Shown here piece after piece: positions 49,610 through 60,096 of a stretch of DNA of 64,000 bases. Positions within the stretch are counted from its first letter, which is position 1. Each line of letters begins with the position of its first letter. Below the pieces are notes generated by a model. That model worked only from the letters and a program-made list of their open reading frames with translations, was not told the DNA's origin and searched no databases. This DNA is from Prorocentrum cordatum (taxonomy: Eukaryota > Sar > Dinophyceae > Prorocentrales > Prorocentraceae): contig CAUYUJ010016060.1 in assembly GCA_963575745.1 (NCBI GenBank), positions 900,460 to 964,459 on the forward strand, read 5' to 3'. A program made the translations under genes and the position numbers.

Positions 49610-51754
49610 ATGTTTGGGCATTTCCTGATTCGAGGTCTGATTGGCAGCGCGTGCCTGATTGTAGGTCAGCGCGACGTGTGTGACGCCCACTGGGCATTGG
49701 TTCGAGAAGGTCTTACTGAATTTGTCCTGGCTGCGCCTGGGTTTGAAAATGTGAGCGCGGCCTCGGTGGCGTGGGTCATGCGCGGTGTTCGCCAGGCAGC
49801 GTCAATTTTCCCCAACGGCTTCGAGTTTGGTCAACCAAACCAAAAAGTGCCAAACGATTGCCTTCCTGGATGGATGTCCGTGCGATTCCTTGCATATCTT
49901 CAGTCACAAACTATCCCCACGCAGGCACTTGACCAAGATCTCGAACTGTTGTGGCGTGCTGACTGGTCGCAGTTTTATGCAACAGGCTGGCCCATCTTCG
50001 AGGTGCTGGACATGCTGACAGAACATGCGGCACTTGTTTCTCAAGAAAATCATATGCGTATCGATCCAGACCGTCTGGGCCGAACATCTATGACGGAGTC
50101 CTGCTCCCAGGTTCAGCGTGAATTCTGGACCAGCGCAGAAGCCGAGATGTTCAGGCTCGAGATTTCCACAGCGTTGGCGCATGGAGAAGCTGTTAACACA
50201 TCGGCAGCATACTTCTTCTTGACGGCAGCGATGCGCGAGGGTACCTTTCAGTGGGTTGAGAGCTACCATACTTTGCGGGATGGAGGTGCAGGCATCACGC
50301 CATGCGAAGTCATGCACATGGCAATTTCGCTGGCACTGCTCAGCTTATCAGACGACCCTTCTGGTGCTGTGCATGGGAAGCGGGAGCGCTTCTCACCACA
50401 GTACGCGCTGGACACCATCGCAGACATCTTCTCGTTCGAGCAGATCTCGCACCTGCTGCTCGGCTCCGCGGGGTGGCCAGTGCTCGGGCTTCTGAGTGCA
50501 CTCGCGCGTGATGCGCGTAGATATTCTGAAGTTGATTGGGCAGTGGATTCTGCAACGGTCTATCAGGCTTCCATGGAGCATCTTTTTACCGACCGTCTTG
50601 GAACGGAGAACCAAGGCGTGTTGCGTGCGGAGTTGGACGCAATTTTTGACACGACCCGGAAGGTTTTGGATGTGCTGACGACGCCGTACATTGTAATCCC
50701 AGCTGGCACGTTGATGGGGGCCATACGCCACCATGGCAATATCCCTTGGGACGATGATATTGACATTTGCGTCCCAGGGAATTCCAACACGTTATTTCAC
50801 ACATATTTATTGTCCGAATATGTTATGTTAGCGAACAGTTTGGGCTTGGAAGGCTATTTGACAAATGCCCTCTCGTGGTCGCGTCGAAAGAAATTGTGGG
50901 CAAAGGTATTTGAAGCACAAGTTGTGTTAAAGCGTTTCAATCGACGATTAGTTATACCACCCGTCCGGGCTGCCATGATTCGCGTGGTCTCGACGCGCAC
51001 CATGTACCCGTACGTAGATGTATGGCCTTGCAGTGGTTGGTACGGCAGCGAAGATCCATCATCTAGCCTTGGTGTGCACATCAAATCCAGATCGCGCGCC
51101 TACGGTCCTGAAGTAGATCCTCGGTTGCTTTTTCCGAGACGTCTTATGCTTTACAATGGAGCTCCAGTGTGGGGTCCGAGAGAGCCGTTCTTATTGCTCG
51201 ATTTCTGGACAGAAAGTAGAGATTGGCGGTCAACATGCGCCTTGGGGAAGGAAAACGGCCATTTGCCAGACACGCGCAAACTGATCTCGTCGATTGTTAC
51301 TCCGTGTGCGTCGCTTCCTACAGTCGAGCTGGCCACCGTCAAGGTCTACAGCGAGGCTGATCAGAACCAGCGCGACGGTCCACCCTTCGATTTTTTGCAA
51401 GTGGTTGAGCCATGGTTCAATGAATCGTTCGGAGGTGTTTTGTTCCCTCGCGATGTGGTATCCGTTTGGTCGAGTGAAATTAAAAGCATGGTATTCTTCA
51501 TTGTGGTTCGCTTGGAGCCTCGTTTCACTCTCGAACATCCGGTTGGTGCGTGTTGTCAGGTTTTGCTCAGAACTGAGCCACCTGAAGCAAGTCCCGATGG
51601 TAATGAGTTGCGTAAGTGGCCGTCGGCCAGGGCAGTTCTCAATGATAACCTTTCAATTATTGCTTCTGATTGCGTATGGGATGCGCTAGGTAGTGGTCAA
51701 AGGAGCATGTTTTGCGATCTTGCGCCCCCAACCAATGCTCATTTGAATTCCTAG
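49610..51754 (+). CDS. LicD/fukutin-family nucleotidyltransferase-like protein, intronless retrogene
   Basis: 714 aa from ATG 49610; the frame is open from 49556 but without an earlier in-frame ATG. The C-terminal half has the LicD hallmark: GTLMGAIRHHG at residues 366-376, then IPWDDDIDICV, with the acidic cluster DDDID at 381-385 expected to bind metal and nucleotide sugar or CDP-alcohol. LicD proteins transfer phosphocholine, and fukutin-type relatives modify glycans, so a Golgi or surface-glycan role is plausible. The first 340 residues have no domain I recognise. No clear signal peptide is seen, though the N-terminus is moderately hydrophobic. A DinoSL relict lies 57 bp upstream, and no introns interrupt the frame, consistent with a retrocopy. 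An out-of-frame ATG at 49563 opens a two-codon uORF. Whether it is expressed is unknown; its open frame suggests either youth or selection. Confidence 0.85.
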   Translation: MFGHFLIRGLIGSACLIVGQRDVCDAHWALVREGLTEFVLAAPGFENVSAASVAWVMRGVRQAASIFPNGFEFGQPNQKVPNDCLPGWMSVRFLAYLQSQTIPTQALDQDLELLWRADWSQFYATGWPIFEVLDMLTEHAALVSQENHMRIDPDRLGRTSMTESCSQVQREFWTSAEAEMFRLEISTALAHGEAVNTSAAYFFLTAAMREGTFQWVESYHTLRDGGAGITPCEVMHMAISLALLSLSDDPSGAVHGKRERFSPQYALDTIADIFSFEQISHLLLGSAGWPVLGLLSALARDARRYSEVDWAVDSATVYQASMEHLFTDRLGTENQGVLRAELDAIFDTTRKVLDVLTTPYIVIPAGTLMGAIRHHGNIPWDDDIDICVPGNSNTLFHTYLLSEYVMLANSLGLEGYLTNALSWSRRKKLWAKVFEAQVVLKRFNRRLVIPPVRAAMIRVVSTRTMYPYVDVWPCSGWYGSEDPSSSLGVHIKSRSRAYGPEVDPRLLFPRRLMLYNGAPVWGPREPFLLLDFWTESRDWRSTCALGKENGHLPDTRKLISSIVTPCASLPTVELATVKVYSEADQNQRDGPPFDFLQVVEPWFNESFGGVLFPRDVVSVWSSEIKSMVFFIVVRLEPRFTLEHPVGACCQVLLRTEPPEASPDGNELRKWPSARAVLNDNLSIIASDCVWDALGSGQRSMFCDLAPPTNAHLNS

Positions 51755-52623
51755 TGCTGCTGGAGCGCTGGTAAGGCGGTGATGGTAATCAAATGACGCC
51801 TCCTCCTCGTCTCGCGACAGCTGCGACGTCGTCTGACGTGGCAGAATTCTGCCCGCCCGCAGTTCTTAATCCACTAAAAAACAACTATTTGTTGGCGGTT
51901 CGGGGCATTCGGGTGTTTTCGTGGGCTCTCGTCGGCCGGCCAGCCGCGGGATGCCTTCCAGGAGCTACGCCTCGCCGAGGGCGTTCCAGGTGCTCGGATC
52001 GTCCGAACGGCAGCCGACGGGGATAGGCTCAGGGGGGAACGCGTCGACGCCCAATCGCCCACTCTCGGGTATAGCCAGGACCCCAGGCAAGGGGACGCGG
52101 TTAGTGGTAGGGCCCTGGAGCCCCTAAATTCGCCAGAATCACTAAACCAGGTCTGCCGTAGGTGGTGTTTTTTCGTGTGGCGGCAATTCCGGTTAGTGGA
52201 GCGGGGGGCCCAGTACACATCATTAAACCAGGTCCCACTAAACCCAGTTCTGCCAACGCCCGACACTCATCGCCCACAGGGGCCTGATAGCCTACCCCGC
52301 CCAGGACCGCGCGGATTCCTCGTCGGGGGCCTGTCGACGACGTATCGGCGATGTGGTATCGCCGATTCTAGGTTGATGTGCCCCTCTCCTGGGTCTCCCC
52401 TTCTATCCTTCACCCGGAGAGGGGGGCGGGGGGACGGATGCGGCCTGGGAGGAGCAAGTGCACATCCGCTCAAAGTCGGCCCCCTTTCGGACACTTCCCT
52501 TGGTCTTATCTGTCGTAGTTTCCACCGTCCGCGGATCCGTTTTTGACGGCCTCGGGCCCCAAAACGGCCCCCAGTGACCGCAAACGGCAGGAGGCCTTCT
52601 CGACCCCCCCAGCCTCTTGACCC
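51755..52623. other. No gene; 3' flank of the retrogene
   Basis: Contains repeated words CACTAAACCAGGTC and ACTAAACCCAG (52140-52250). 51947-51988 is similar to 53807-53849 (GGGATGC.CTCCAG.AGCT.CGCCTCG). No poly(A) run marks the end of the retrocopy. Confidence 0.5.
52265..52305 (+). repeat. Flanking repeat, downstream copy
   Basis: Counterpart of 49387-49427. The second shared word appears here at about 52019-52041. Confidence 0.8.
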
Positions 52624-52748
52624 ATACAGTCGGGGCCCTGAAGAAGGAACCCTTGTAGGTTTCCGATACGAAATCGAAGTTCAACTTATGGGAAATAGGG
52701 GCCTCGTTCCTTGTTTAGGGTTCCTTAGGTCAACGCCCCGACTGTATC
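52624..52748. mobile_element. 125-bp element with about 30-bp inverted ends
   Basis: The left end ATACAGTCGGGGCCCTGA and AAGGAACCC is repeated inverted at the right end (GGGTTCCTTAGGTCAACG, CCCCGACTGTAT). The interior is non-coding. Single copy in the window; TSD not clear. Confidence 0.7.
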
Positions 52749-53639
52749 CTCGGGGCCCGTCCAGCTCAGACCTCGGGGGGGCTCCTCCGGAGGCATTTTT
52801 TTGTGTTTGTCCCCCTGGCGAGCGGGCGTGCCCGGGAGGAGGAGGGGGGGGAAGTGCGGGAGGGGGCCGGTCGCATCACGATCCGCGCCAGTGTCGTCTG
52901 GGAGCGCACAGGAAGGCCTGGCTCCCACACGGCGCGGGCGCGAGTCGCAGCGTGACCAGAGTGGGTGCAGGGGGGGGGGGGGGCGGGCTGGTCCGGGGCG
53001 TTATCGCGAATGAAGGATCGGGGGCGGAGAAGAGGGGGGTGATGACTAGGGGTGGGTGGATATCATGGCGGGGGCCATGATATTTCCCCAGATGTTATGG
53101 CTCCTCTTCTTATTTCATTACGTCCCTGGCCCCCCCGCTGGGCCGCGCACATGCCGCCGGTCAGGATTTGCACCCCCCCCGCTCGGGCACCCCCCCTCTT
53201 GGCCGCTCCGAAAGGAAGGGTCCAGAGCAGAGAGGCCCCGCCCGTGCGCAGTGCCATCGGCACTCGCGCACGCACACCGAGAGACACGCCACGGGCCGAG
53301 GGGCCGGCAGGGCCGTTTGTACTCGCCGCGGTCCGCGGGAGGAGCAATGCCAGGGCGCGTGCTGTACTGTGTCTTTGCTATGTCGTGAGCCGTTTTCGTT
53401 TTGGTTTCGTTGTGCAGCAGAGGCGGGACGAAGGCAGGCAACGTGCGACAGCGAAAACACGGCGAGAACGGGAAGCACTGTTTCGCGTCAGCCGTAGGAG
53501 GAAAACAATGCTTGACGCCTCCCTGGTCGTCGCCCCTCTGTCAGCGGTCCGCGCGGTGTCTCTTGGAGCCGGGCCTAGTCGGGCGAGAGGGGTATTTTCG
53601 GACGTTTTCTTGATTTGTCTTGGGTTGTGTGTTTGTGTG
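52749..53639. other. No gene seen
   Basis: GC-rich with poly-G near 52970-52985. GATATCATGG...CCATGATAT near 53060-53083 is a short palindrome. No supported coding region. Confidence 0.5.
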
Positions 53640-53642
53640 TTT

Positions 53643-53719
<77 letters not shown>
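53640..53719 (+). repeat. (GT)n microsatellite
   Basis: About 35 GT dinucleotides, bordered by T-rich sequence. Confidence 0.97.
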
Positions 53720-53720
<1 letters not shown>

Positions 53721-54913
53721 GTGTTTGTGTTTTTGATTGTATACTTTGTTGTGTTTTTTTGTTGTTTTTGTTTTTTTTCCACGTGTTCTTTTTTTGTTTC
53801 CCGGCCTCGGGATGCTCTCCAGCAGCTGCGCCTCGACGACGGCATCCCGGGGGCGGGCCCGACTCGCTCCGAGCGGCCGCCCGAGAGCCAAGTGTTGGCA
53901 AGAAAGCCAGGGGCAACGACAGCTGGGGGAGTTCGGATTTCATGGCCAGGGCCATGATATCTTTTTTTTTTTGCGGATTTAATATGATTTTCTCGGAATT
54001 TGAACATTCGTTAGAACTCTAATATTTTTCTACCCATATTCGATCTTATTCCCGCTCGCCATCTTAATCTCAGGTCGATCGGTTACATACTACTGTCAAA
54101 AAGCACTCAGGATTTCACGACCTCCCTTCTTCTTTCAACGCGTTTCATGGTCCCCCCTCGTCCGCGCACATGCCTCGGCCCATGGTTTGCGCCTCTTGGA
54201 CGCCCCCTCTTGGGCGCCCCCGAGAAGGGGGGGGCGACATCTTCTCCCAGGTGGGCGGGACGGGCGTCTCGCCAAGACCGTCCTGAGAAATTAGATGTCG
54301 ATGTTGGGATTTCCCAAAGGTTACGCGTCGCGAAACCTCTGATTTCAACAACCAAGCGTTACTCGGATGAAGGGCGGGTCGTTTTCAGAATGAGGTTCTC
54401 GTCTTGGTCTTGCGCATCTTCGTTTGGACCAAATGCCCAGTTGCACGGATGGTGCACGTCGCTTTCAAGAAGGGATGTTCGCCTCGACGATGCGCAGCAG
54501 GTGCGCGGATTGGAGTCGGTTCGATACCATGTTGGGGATCCCGGTTGATTTGTGTTTGAGTCTCCTTGCCCGGAGTTCAGACACGTGTATCAGTCGCACG
54601 GATGGAGGGCGGGTCGTTTTGTTATTATGTGCTTTTTGAGATGTCCCGGAATGTGATGGCGCTTATTTTAAGTTTGCGCGACGCTCACGCGGATAAAGGA
54701 CATACGTGTTCCAGTTTGGAGTTCTCATTGGGCATTTCTGTGGATTCAGTGGCATGCCGTTTTGGATGTCTTACATGTTTGGAACGATTGAGCCATGGCC
54801 TTTTACACAACGGGATCTCGCTCTTGCGTAGGGGGTAGGAGGGCGGGGGCGTTTCCCGCAGTTGAAAGGAATAGTTGTAGGGACTTATTGGCACAGGAAG
54901 GTTTGAGTACATT
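53720..54913. other. No gene seen
   Basis: T-rich, then mixed sequence. Short frames on both strands lack motifs. A pair of related segments of about 170-180 bp with GGATG(G/A)(A)GGGCGGGTCGTTTT occurs near 54366 and 54600. Confidence 0.45.
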
Positions 54914-54950
54914 GGTCCTCCTCCTTCTCCTCCTCCTCCTCCTCCCATCG
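54914..54950. repeat. (CCT)n microsatellite
   Basis: Short CCT tract, on the other side of a gap from the AGG tract at 55300. Confidence 0.85.
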
Positions 54951-55299
54951 CCTGGTCCGCTTGCCTACATTATCCTCCTCCGTCCTTCTCCCCCCCCTGC
55001 CCGACAGTCGTCCGCACTCAGTGTGATTCCACATTCTCGTTTACGACATGTTTGGCAAGTCGGCACCTTTTCGGGACGTGCGATCATCACACCCCATCCT
55101 GATGTCAGGGACCAGCCACCAGTAGGGCTGTGCGATCTGCCAGGTTGCTCCCCCCCCCTGTCGTCCCCCCCCCTTTCCTTCAACTCCTCCTCCTCGTTTT
55201 CCTGTCCTCCTCCGTCCTCCCATCCCTCCAATCCCTTCTGTCCCACCCTCCTGCCTCCTGTCCCTCCCCCACCAGAGTGCGCCTTCCGCCATTGGCCAG
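54951..55299. other. No gene seen
   Basis: CT-rich from about 55145; no supported feature. Confidence 0.5.
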
Positions 55300-55660
55300 G
55301 AGGAGAGGAGGAGGAGGCAGAAGATGACGAGGAGACGCAGCAGTAGGACGAGGAGGAGGAGGACGAGGAGGAGGAGAAGGAGGATAAACGGGAGGAGGAA
55401 GGAGGAGGAGGAGGAGGAGAACGAGGATGAGGACGAGGAAGAGGGAGGAGGAGGAGGAGGAGGAGGAGGGAGGAGGAGGAGGAGGAGGAGGAGGAGGAGG
55501 AGGAGGAGGAGGAGGAGGAGGAGGAGGAGGGAGGAGGAGGAGGAGGAGGGGAGGAGGAGGAGGAGGAGGAGGAGGGGGAGGGGGAGGGGGAGGGAGGGAG
55601 GGAGGGAGGGAGGGAGGGAGGAGGAGGAGGAGGAGAAGAAGAAGGAGGAGGAGGAGGATG
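55300..55660 (+). repeat. (AGG)n microsatellite with a GGGA run
   Basis: AGG triplets with GAC and AGA interruptions and a (GGGA)n run at about 55585-55617. Confidence 0.95.
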
Positions 55661-55688
55661 AGGATGGAGGAGCCCGAGGCCGCCCCAG

Positions 55689-55861
55689 GAGACCTACAAC
55701 TGGGAGCGCCTGCCATTCAGCGAGGTGTTCCAGAAGCAGGACGAGGCCTCGAAGAAGAGGCACGTCGGCGGGAACTACGTGCAGCCAGAGTGTCTCCCAG
55801 ATGACCTGGAGGGCGCGGACGTGTTCGGTTCCTTGGGCCTGGCGGCCCAGAAGGCCTGGGG
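55689..55861 (+). CDS. Candidate internal exon, unknown protein
   Basis: After a GCCCCAG acceptor-like sequence the frame reads ETYNWERLPFSEVFQKQDEA, then KKRHVGGNYVQPECLPDDLEG and ADVFGSLGLAAQKAWG, and a GT follows at 55862. The balanced amino-acid use, with Trp, Tyr and Asp/Glu, contrasts with the repeat-driven frames around it. I do not recognise the family. No neighbouring exon could be fixed: upstream is an AGG tract, and downstream a CCACCTCTCCAG acceptor-like site at about 56035 is followed by a frame of doubtful quality. Confidence 0.4.
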
Positions 55862-56367
55862 GTCGCGGGAATATAGTTTTGCTGTTGGTGCATTGGGTGT
55901 AATACGTGTTGTCCTGATCCGCATGCTTGCTCCACCCTTCTCCTCCTCCCTTTTCCTACATCCGCCCTCCCTCTCCTCCCCCTCCCTCCTCTTACATTGT
56001 GATAGTCATTCCCCTCCCCCACCTCTCCAGTGTTCCACATGCTTCTCCTGATTGTCATGCTCTTGCTCCTGCAACGTCAGGAGCGAGCGTCGACCCGCAA
56101 GTCCAAGCCAGTCGACGATGGCCCGGATCTGACCCTCACACGGCTGTGCGTTCGGCTCAACGTTGCGACCTCGAGGGGCATTCGGGTGCGAATGGACACT
56201 GCAATTATGTCCCAGCACACGCGTGAAACAAATTTCCGCCGTTCTTCGTCGTCTGTCCTTCGCTCCAGATGTATCTCCTCTACCTCCGCCTTGGGCCAGG
56301 CCCGCTTGCGGCGAAATCTGAACTGGCCAGGTGCAGGGCACAGGATGGTGCGAGACAAAAAGGGTGA
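55862..56367. other. Possible intron and unresolved sequence
   Basis: Pyrimidine-rich 55930-56035 ends in CCACCTCTCCAG. A frame from 56030 reads through to the AGG tract, but its content (FHMLLLIVMLLLL, then Arg/Ser-rich) is not convincing. Confidence 0.35.
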
Positions 56368-56560
56368 GCAGGAGGAGGAGGAGGAGGAGGAGGAGGAGGA
56401 GCGGAGGTGGTGGAGGAGGAGAATGAGGAGGAGCGGAGGAGGAGGAGGAGGAGGAGGAGGAAGAGGAGGAGGAGGAGGAGGAGGAGGAGAAGGGGGATGT
56501 GAGAGGAGGTGGACGAGGCGGAGGAATAAAAAGAAGGAGGAGGAGGAGGAGGAGGCGAGA
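56368..56560 (+). repeat. (AGG)n microsatellite
   Basis: AGG triplets with TGG, AGC and GAA interruptions. Confidence 0.95.
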
Positions 56561-58264
56561 GGATATCGAGAATGAGGATGTGTAATTCCCACGGCTCCAT
56601 GCGGCCTGCCGCAAATATTCAATTCGGTGTGAAGAAACATGCGTGTGAAGACGGTCCCGAAGCGATGCAACATGTTGTCGAGGTACAGTGCCTCCGAACC
56701 CTGCGCCGCAAATCTCGGGATTGCGCTCTCGCCAGAACTCCGAGGCGGGCCCAGGCCCTGGCGACGAGCACCCTCTAGGAGCCTTCATTTTTCACAAAAG
56801 CATCCCACCAACAACTTTTTTGCGTCGGCGGCTCGGCGGCTAGGCAGAGTAACTGCGCTGGCGGAAGAGCAATGACAACGGGGATGCCGTTGGTGCGAAT
56901 TGTGCCACGATGCAGAGAAATGGAAGGATACAGGGAGGGCGACCCAAGGAGGAGGGAAGGAGCAGGGACCTTCCAAACAAGAACAATCCTGAACACAAGC
57001 GGCCTTCTCCAGGCCCTGCTCCCAGACGGTTTGATGTTTCGAGGCGCGGCTCCGGAGGCCCCGTCCCCTTCCCTGGGGTGTCGTTTTTTGTCCCAGATCC
57101 GTTTTTGACGGATCCATGGCAGGATAACGAGCGCGTGAGTCAGAAACCGGGTAAAAACGCTGGGATTGAACAACACATCTCGTCGGAAACCGAAAAGGGC
57201 CGATACCGCCTTTCCCCAGACCTCCCCCAGGGTCCGTTCTGACCAGATGTCCGAAGCGAGTCTAGCCGTGGCGACGAAGGTCTCCCGGGAGACCCCCAAA
57301 AAGGCACACACGAGGGCTTCTTCATGCCTCGCACATATTGATGTTTCGCCCGACTTCGCAGCCGGCACTACTGCGGCCATGAACCATCATCGAATTCACG
57401 CCTCCGACTCTTGCCAAGCATGTTTACCAGCAATCGGCATTACTGCAACCTCCTCCCATTTTCTCTCCCGAGGCGGCGCCCTGCGGCCGTGCACCCAGAA
57501 GCTCCGGATAGCATTCTGTAGCGTTGAGGGCCGCACCGAGGGTAAATCAGCATGGTTTGAATGGCATGACACAAGACTGGGGCTGAGTTCTCCGTCTCTG
57601 ACGTCAGAAATCTCCTCGTCCTTTCTGGCGCCCCGGACCCAGATGATAGCGGGACGGCGGGTGGGGTTCAGGCAGCAGGACTCCTGGATGGCGCCCCTGA
57701 ATTTGCGCGTGAAGGGTGGCAATATCATGATGCACACAGTGTTCGCTCCCATAGCGGAATAATTTTCCAAGACCGACGGCAATACGAGTCGAACCGCGAC
57801 CACCCTTCCCCAGACAGTTTTGGGCAAATTTACTTCGGTTTAATATCACACGGGTGGAACTAGGTTTGTGGCGTCTTCGACTTCGAAGTGCCGTCCCACA
57901 AGAGAAATCCTCTCTGCGCAGCCAGATTTCTGGGCCCTCTGGAGCCCACCAAGGACCAAGGGCGGCTGCATTCGCAGAAGCCGGCCTTCGGGGAGGCAGC
58001 AGGGAGGGCGAACGCGGGTTTCACGGCGAACGAAATTCTAGTCGCCGCGCGTACCCCCACCAGAGTTCCGCCGCTTGGGAGCTGCACGCGTTCGGTCCCG
58101 TTTTAGGCAGTTGTAATTTAGGTCTTTGCTACTCGGCATCTTCCTGACGGCGCGCGGCTCTCCCGCTTGCGCTCTCGAACAAAAAGTAACCCCACCAGCA
58201 CATCCAGAAACGATGCCCAGAGGAGTTGCCTCGATCAGGGAGGTGGGCAGCACGCAGAGGAATG
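56561..58264. other. No gene seen
   Basis: Mixed sequence. 57216-57294 carries the minus-strand copy of repeat family W. The plus frame 57166-57762 is open for 198 codons, but it is antisense to that repeat and has no motif. Confidence 0.5.
57216..57294 (-). repeat. Dispersed repeat family W, copy 3
   Basis: As complement it reads TCTCCCGGGAGACCTTCGTC through CTGGTCAGAACGGACCC, aligning with 418-510 and 1984-2070. Confidence 0.55.
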
Positions 58265-58500
58265 GTCCCCCAGTGGAGGCCTCTTGAAGCGTCTTTGGGG
58301 CCTCTTGGCGGTCCCGGAGCCTTCTTGGAGCGTCATGGGTGCCTCGGGGAGCTTCTTGGGGCCTCTTCGGGGTCTCTCGGGAGCCTCTTGGAGGCCTCTT
58401 AAGCGCCTCCTGGGGCCTCCTAGGGCCTCCTGGGGCCTTCTTGAAAGCGCTCTGTTGAGTCTTGGGAGCGCTCTTGGGGCCATCTTGGAGAACATCGATC
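58265..58500 (+). repeat. Degenerate GGGCCTCTTGG repeat
   Basis: Same short units as at 42415-43730 and 44420-44900. As there, it lies close upstream of a MITE family A copy. Confidence 0.8.
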
Positions 58501-58679
58501 AAACAAGAGGGGAGCTTTCATTAGCCGTGCCGCCCCAAGTGGCCAAAATGGGGTCAAAACCTTAGATAAACCAATGATGTTGGCTTCCTCGCCGAGGCCG
58601 TGTTGGGCGCCCTTACACCTCGTGACCGGCCCCGTCCAGGTCCAGGGGAGGGGTAGGGGGAGGTGTGAACCCCTCCCTT

Positions 58680-58805
58680 GGCATCGCTCGGACGTGTGCA
58701 TTTTTCCTTCGGCGAGGGCCATCGAGGAGCATCCTTGATCATTTGGCGAAAAAACCACGCACGAAATCAAAAAAAAACACAGGGAATGGACGTCCGAGCG
58801 ATGGC
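58680..58805 (+). mobile_element. MITE family A, copy 5
   Basis: Perfect 14-bp inverted ends; an internal poly-A run of nine. CTCCC occurs outside both ends, a candidate target duplication. Confidence 0.87.
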
Positions 58806-59056
58806 GAGCTCCCCGAAGGGGAAGAGGGGCAGGTGGAAGACAGAACACCCTGGACCACCTACGCGATAAGGGGCTGGTGGGATACAGGCCACCTACGCGG
58901 CCAGCTTTTCGTTCTGCGGCTGCTGCACGTATTCCAGGGAACACGGCTTCGCCAAGGAGGCCCTAGGTCTCGCCCTGCACCATCTCGTTGATCGATCAGA
59001 GAACCGACGCCCGACGCTTTGCGCGGATTGACGCAGAGCATCGTCTGCATGTGTAG

Positions 59057-60096
59057 GTGACGCGGTCGGTCAAGAACGACAGGTCGGTCTGGCTCGACAA
59101 GTTCTTTGCGACGGGCGACTGGGACCAGGTCCACAGATTTGGAAGAGGCTTCGCACCTGCGCGGCATGGGCGCCTACGTGGGATGGATGGTGAAGTGGTA
59201 CAGTCCGCTACGAGACCCGACACGATGGCCGAGTACATGTTCGATGTTCAATAGGCTCCACGTGGAACGGATTGGCCTGGAGTTAGAGGTCCAGACGGGT
59301 GACATCACAGAGGGGAAGGAGGTCATCGACGTGGCGCGGCGCATGCGATGGGGCAATACTTTTGGCTACGACGGCGCCCCCAGGGAGCTGTGGAAGGCTA
59401 CCTGGGCGCACTCCAGGCCAGGGAGGGAAGTGTTGGAGAAATGGTTGCGCCTCGGACGCGTGGCGCGAAGCTTCCGTACTGGCAATCTTCAAAAAAGGGT
59501 GGCGCGTCTCAGTGTTCAAAAAATTGACCTGTCTATTGCAAGCCCGATTCAACATGTACGCCATGACTGTCGAGCGCCAGTTGAAGGATGCCAGCGCCGA
59601 GGCCAGAATCTGGCAAACGCAGTTCGGCTTCAACTCTGGACACGGGGCGGCTGACGCCACATTCCTAGCGCGGCGCCTCTTTGAGAAATCCTGCGCGTTG
59701 TAGGGGTCCCCGCTGGTGCTGCTCGCGCTGGACTGGGCCAAGGCGCTCGACAGCGCGATGCCAGATGCTCTCCCCGAAGCGCTGCGCCACTTCGGCCTGC
59801 CGCGAGAGGTGCTGGTCGCCGCGCGCGCCATCTATTCTGCCAAGAGCTTCGCGGTGAAGCATTGCAGGCAGACCGCGGCGTCGCGAGAACGGGCACTTGC
59901 CGGGAATGCCCGTTGTCGCTTTTTTGTTGTGGAGATGGTCATGACGGTGCTCCTGCACGACCCAAAGAACCGCCTCTGCGACTGGGAAGTGTTGGTGGAC
60001 GAATTGGCGCACGCGGACGACGCTCTCGTCGTTGCCGGCGCGCCCGGACACACTGAGCAGTACATGCAGGCAGTGGAAAGGGCGGGCGCGAACTAG
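59057..60096 (+). pseudogene. LINE reverse transcriptase relic
   Basis: Pieces of one non-LTR RT follow each other in three frames. 59057-59254 gives NDRSVWLDKFFATGDWD and the GRLRG..GEVV linker seen before RT domains. 59264-59460 gives NTFGYDGAPRELWKA, the PDG motif region. 59461-60096 gives ASVLAIFKKG, then QFGFNSGHGAADATFLARRL, LALDWAKALDSAMP (first catalytic Asp) and HADDALVVAG (Asp pair). A TAG at 59701 interrupts the last piece, and the QG.PLSP block between the two catalytic motifs is scrambled. It ends at TAG 60094, before any RNase H. It is inactive and probably 5'-truncated. Confidence 0.75.

Noticed and set aside
53615-53957. Cys-Val repeat frames across the GT tract
   Set aside because: Simple translation of (GT)n.
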